This document shows positions 62,458-64,000 of a DNA stretch of 64,000 nucleotides, piece after piece; the stretch's first letter is position 1; each line of letters opens with the position of its first letter. A program made the position numbers and the translations under genes. Source of the DNA: CAVUAT01 sp963739545 (GTDB lineage: Bacteria > Actinomycetota > Thermoleophilia > Solirubrobacterales > 70-9); contig CAVUAT010000014.1 in the NCBI GenBank assembly GCA_963739545.1, forward strand, positions 62,001 to 126,000, in the 5' to 3' direction. The notes beneath the pieces were generated by a model. That model was not told the origin of the DNA. It did no database searches and saw nothing but the letters and a program-made list of their open reading frames with translations.

Positions 62458-63246
62458 CTAGATCAGCTTCCTTTCGTCGAGCCATGCGACGATCTTCTCG
62501 ACCGTCTCGGCGGTGTCCTCGTCCTCGATGATCTCGCCGGACTCCTTCTGGGGAGGCGGCTTCAGCTCGAGCACCGCGGTGCGCGAGCCTCCCTCGCCGA
62601 CGCGGTCGGCCTCGATGCCGACGTCGCTGTTGGCGTGGGTGTCGAGCGGCTTCTTCTTCGCGCCCATGATCGCCTTGAGGCTCGGGTAGCGAGGCTCGTT
62701 GATCGCGTCTCCGACGCTGATCACGGCGGGCAGCTCGATCTCGACGGTGTCGTAGCCGTACTCGGCCTGGCGCTCACACGTCACCTTGCCGTCGGCCGCA
62801 TCCATCTTGATGACCTGGGTCAGCGAGGGCATCTTCAGGTGGTCGGCGACGACTGCGCCGATCGTGTAGCACTCGCCGTCATCCGACTGCTGGCCCAGCA
62901 GGACCAGGTCGGGGCTCTCGGCCTCGAGCACCTTCGCCAGGGCATAGCCCGTGGCGGCGACGTCAGAGCCCTCGAGGGCCGCGTCGGTCAGGTGCACCGA
63001 GCGGTCGGCGCCCAGGGCGACGGCCTTGTGCAGTGCGCGCACGGCGGTCTCGGGGCCCATGGTGACGGCGACGATCTCCTCGACGGGAGCACCGCCTTCC
63101 TTCACCTGCATCGCCGCCTCGATCGCGTGCGTGTCGAACGGGTTCAGGTTCTTCTCGCCTGAGCGATCCAGGCGCTTGGTCTCCGGGTCGATCCGCTTGT
63201 TGACGGCCGCATCCGGAACCTCTTTCACGAGTACGCAGATCTTCAA
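62458..63246 (-). CDS. etfB: Electron transfer flavoprotein beta subunit
   Basis: 262 residues from TTG at 63246 behind a perfect AAGGAGG 8 bp upstream. 'MKICVLVKEVPDAAVNKRI' is the family opening; 'NPFDTHAIEAAMQVKEGGAPVEEIVAVTMGP' region binds AMP, and 'VLLGQQSDDGECYTIGAVVADHLKMPSLTQV' area with 'LPAVISVGDAINEPRYPSLKAIMGAKKKPLD' area completes the signature. First gene of the etf transcript. A TetR-type palindrome lies about 95 bp upstream. Confidence 0.96.
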   Translation of the reverse strand: MKICVLVKEVPDAAVNKRIDPETKRLDRSGEKNLNPFDTHAIEAAMQVKEGGAPVEEIVAVTMGPETAVRALHKAVALGADRSVHLTDAALEGSDVAATGYALAKVLEAESPDLVLLGQQSDDGECYTIGAVVADHLKMPSLTQVIKMDAADGKVTCERQAEYGYDTVEIELPAVISVGDAINEPRYPSLKAIMGAKKKPLDTHANSDVGIEADRVGEGGSRTAVLELKPPPQKESGEIIEDEDTAETVEKIVAWLDERKLI

Positions 63247-63339
63247 GTTTCGGTCCTCCTTCTTGCGGCGCTCCTCGGCTTCGCGTCCGGGGCGCCTTGT
63301 GGAGTGGCGGCGCGGGATATTACAGAGTGAGTGAACTGG

Positions 63340-63353
63340 CTGACTGACCAGTC
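63340..63353. promoter_or_regulatory. Candidate TetR-type operator upstream of etfB
   Basis: TGACTG-AC-CAGTCA, perfect six-base arms with a 2 bp centre, in the gap between etfB (minus) and the SRPBCC gene (minus). TetR regulators of acyl-CoA and branched-chain degradation often use closely spaced GAC/GTC palindromes of this kind; the regulator is not in the window. Confidence 0.5.
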
Positions 63354-63374
63354 AATCAGGTGCGGATCGCGGGC

Positions 63375-63803
63375 TCAGTTCAGCTCCCGCTCGAGCCCCT
63401 GCTTTCCCTTCTCGGACAGCCGGCTGAACAACACCGCCATCACAGGCGTCGAGACCTTTCGCCAGCCCTTGAGGTTGAGCCGTGCGTCGTAGTTGAGCAC
63501 CGACCCGGTCCCGTTCTCGGCCATCGTCATCGTGTCGATCAGGTGCAGGGCGTCGCTCTCCGCCTCGACCACCACCACGTTCGGCCGATCGAACTCGGTG
63601 ATCTCGTAGATGTAGGAGGTCTCGCGCCCGGCGAACTCGACGACCAGCTCGAACTTCGAGCCGACGCCGATCTCGCCGTCGTCGAGGCGCTTGGCGGTGT
63701 TCGTCCCGGGGTCCCACTCCTCTGCGTTGCTGAAGTCCGCCATGTAGTCGAACAGCTCCGTCTTGGTCAGCTTCGACCGCACGTCGTCGTTGAAGTGGGG
63801 CAT
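63375..63803 (-). CDS. SRPBCC (START-like) family protein
   Basis: 142 residues. Helix-grip fold signs: 'VRSKLTKTELFDYMADFSNAEEWDPGTNTAKRL' area at the N-terminus, 'EIGVGSKFELVVEFAGRETSYIYEITEFDRPNVVVVEAE' area strands and the long C-terminal helix 'VMAVLFSRLSEKGKQGLERELN'. Polyketide-cyclase/dehydrase type, binding a hydrophobic ligand in a cavity; no enzymatic role is visible. It precedes the etf genes on the same strand but with an operator-like palindrome between, so it may be a separate unit. Confidence 0.85.
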   Translation of the reverse strand: MPHFNDDVRSKLTKTELFDYMADFSNAEEWDPGTNTAKRLDDGEIGVGSKFELVVEFAGRETSYIYEITEFDRPNVVVVEAESDALHLIDTMTMAENGTGSVLNYDARLNLKGWRKVSTPVMAVLFSRLSEKGKQGLERELN

Positions 63804-63874
63804 CGGGGAATCCCTTTCGTAGGTTGCGTCGAGGAGTACGCGCCTACCCGCCGATCGGATGGCTGAAGCAGCAG

Positions 63875-64000
63875 CTAGCGGGCTGCCCGGGTCACGAAAT
63901 CGACGATCTCGTCCGTCGGAGCGCCCGGGGTGAAGACCTGCGCGACGCCGAGCTTCTTCAGCTCGGGGATGTCGTCGGCGGGAATCGTGCCTCCGACCGT
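63875..64000 (-). CDS. Cobalamin B12-binding domain protein, C-terminal end
   Basis: Last 41 codons of a gene entering from the right edge: 'TVGGTIPADDIPELKKLGVAQVFTPGAPTDEIVDFV' area followed by TRAAR and a TAG (63877-63875). This is the end of the B12-binding fold of methylmalonyl-CoA mutase-type proteins, where 'GG-x-I-P' and 'VFTPGAP' bind the lower part of cobalamin. It may be a free small subunit or the end of a full mutase; only the end is present. It links to propionyl-CoA metabolism and fits the neighbouring etf genes. Confidence 0.85.
   Translation of the reverse strand, partial: TVGGTIPADDIPELKKLGVAQVFTPGAPTDEIVDFVTRAAR

Overview
The window is a very GC-rich chromosomal segment, densely packed with ATP-coupled (ATGA) gene overlaps and frequent GTG/TTG starts. 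Gene content points to an aerobic, high-GC actinobacterium of the Thermoleophilia/Solirubrobacterales type: the rpmE-prfA-prmC-Sua5-wecA-atp gene order known from actinobacteria, an EtfBA/ETF-QO electron-transfer branch, Lys-rich protein tails and several Solirubrobacterales-like hypothetical families. This placement is inferred from protein character only; no rRNA gene is present. No tRNA, rRNA, CRISPR array, phage or IS element was recognised.

Layout. 1-2.1 kb: ftsE-ftsX followed by the start of an S41 (Ctp) protease, all on the minus strand. 2.3-5.4 kb: SDR-type epimerase, CDGSH iron-sulfur protein, convergent haem-oxygenase-like iron redox enzyme, small lipoprotein. 5.4-8.4 kb: a compact three-gene cluster resembling a rearranged methylamine-dehydrogenase (mau) locus: a MauE-MauD fusion, a Tat-exported Cys-rich MauA-like protein in which the second cofactor Trp appears to be Tyr, and a MauF-like membrane domain fused to a beta-propeller-like domain. 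8.5-14.2 kb: secreted trypsin-like protease with a poly-Lys tail, nadA, Fpg-type glycosylase, small membrane protein, two SnoaL-like paralogues, nadC. 14.2-17.5 kb: ECF sigma factor coupled to ogt, broken K+ channel, prfB with its programmed frameshift. 17.5-18.95 kb: degenerate DNA. 19-24.5 kb: secA, truncated haemoglobin, raiA, comF-like gene, sugar nucleotidyltransferase. 24.5-29 kb: broken membrane protein, MerR regulator plus class III cyclase, arfB, SnoaL-like gene. 29-35.9 kb: envelope-sugar block (UDP-sugar dehydrogenase, nucleotidyltransferase, phosphosugar isomerase) and LCP ligase plus M20 peptidase. 36-43.5 kb: complete F1Fo ATP synthase operon. 43.6-46.1 kb: RTX-like secreted protein divergent from an anti-sigma/ECF sigma pair, with matching ECF-type promoters facing each way. 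46-54.7 kb: wecA-like gene, DUF354 protein, glyA, R2lox-like oxidase with TetR, Sua5, prmC, prfA, rpmE. 54.8-59.5 kb: alpha/beta hydrolase, sulfatase, NarL-type response regulator with an atypical HisKA_3-like mini-protein, cytochrome c, GNAT. 59.6-64 kb: ETF-QO, etfA, etfB, SRPBCC protein and the end of a B12-binding protein.

A practical warning: single-base frameshifts hit many genes between about 15.3 and 34 kb, including the essential prfB and secA, while I see none in 0-14 kb or 34-64 kb. This pattern looks more like local sequence error than biology, so genes marked as frameshifted there should be read as probably intact in the organism unless noted.

The strongest leads for something new are the mau-like cluster (5.4-8.4 kb) and the ECF/anti-sigma/RTX-like module (43.7-46.1 kb).
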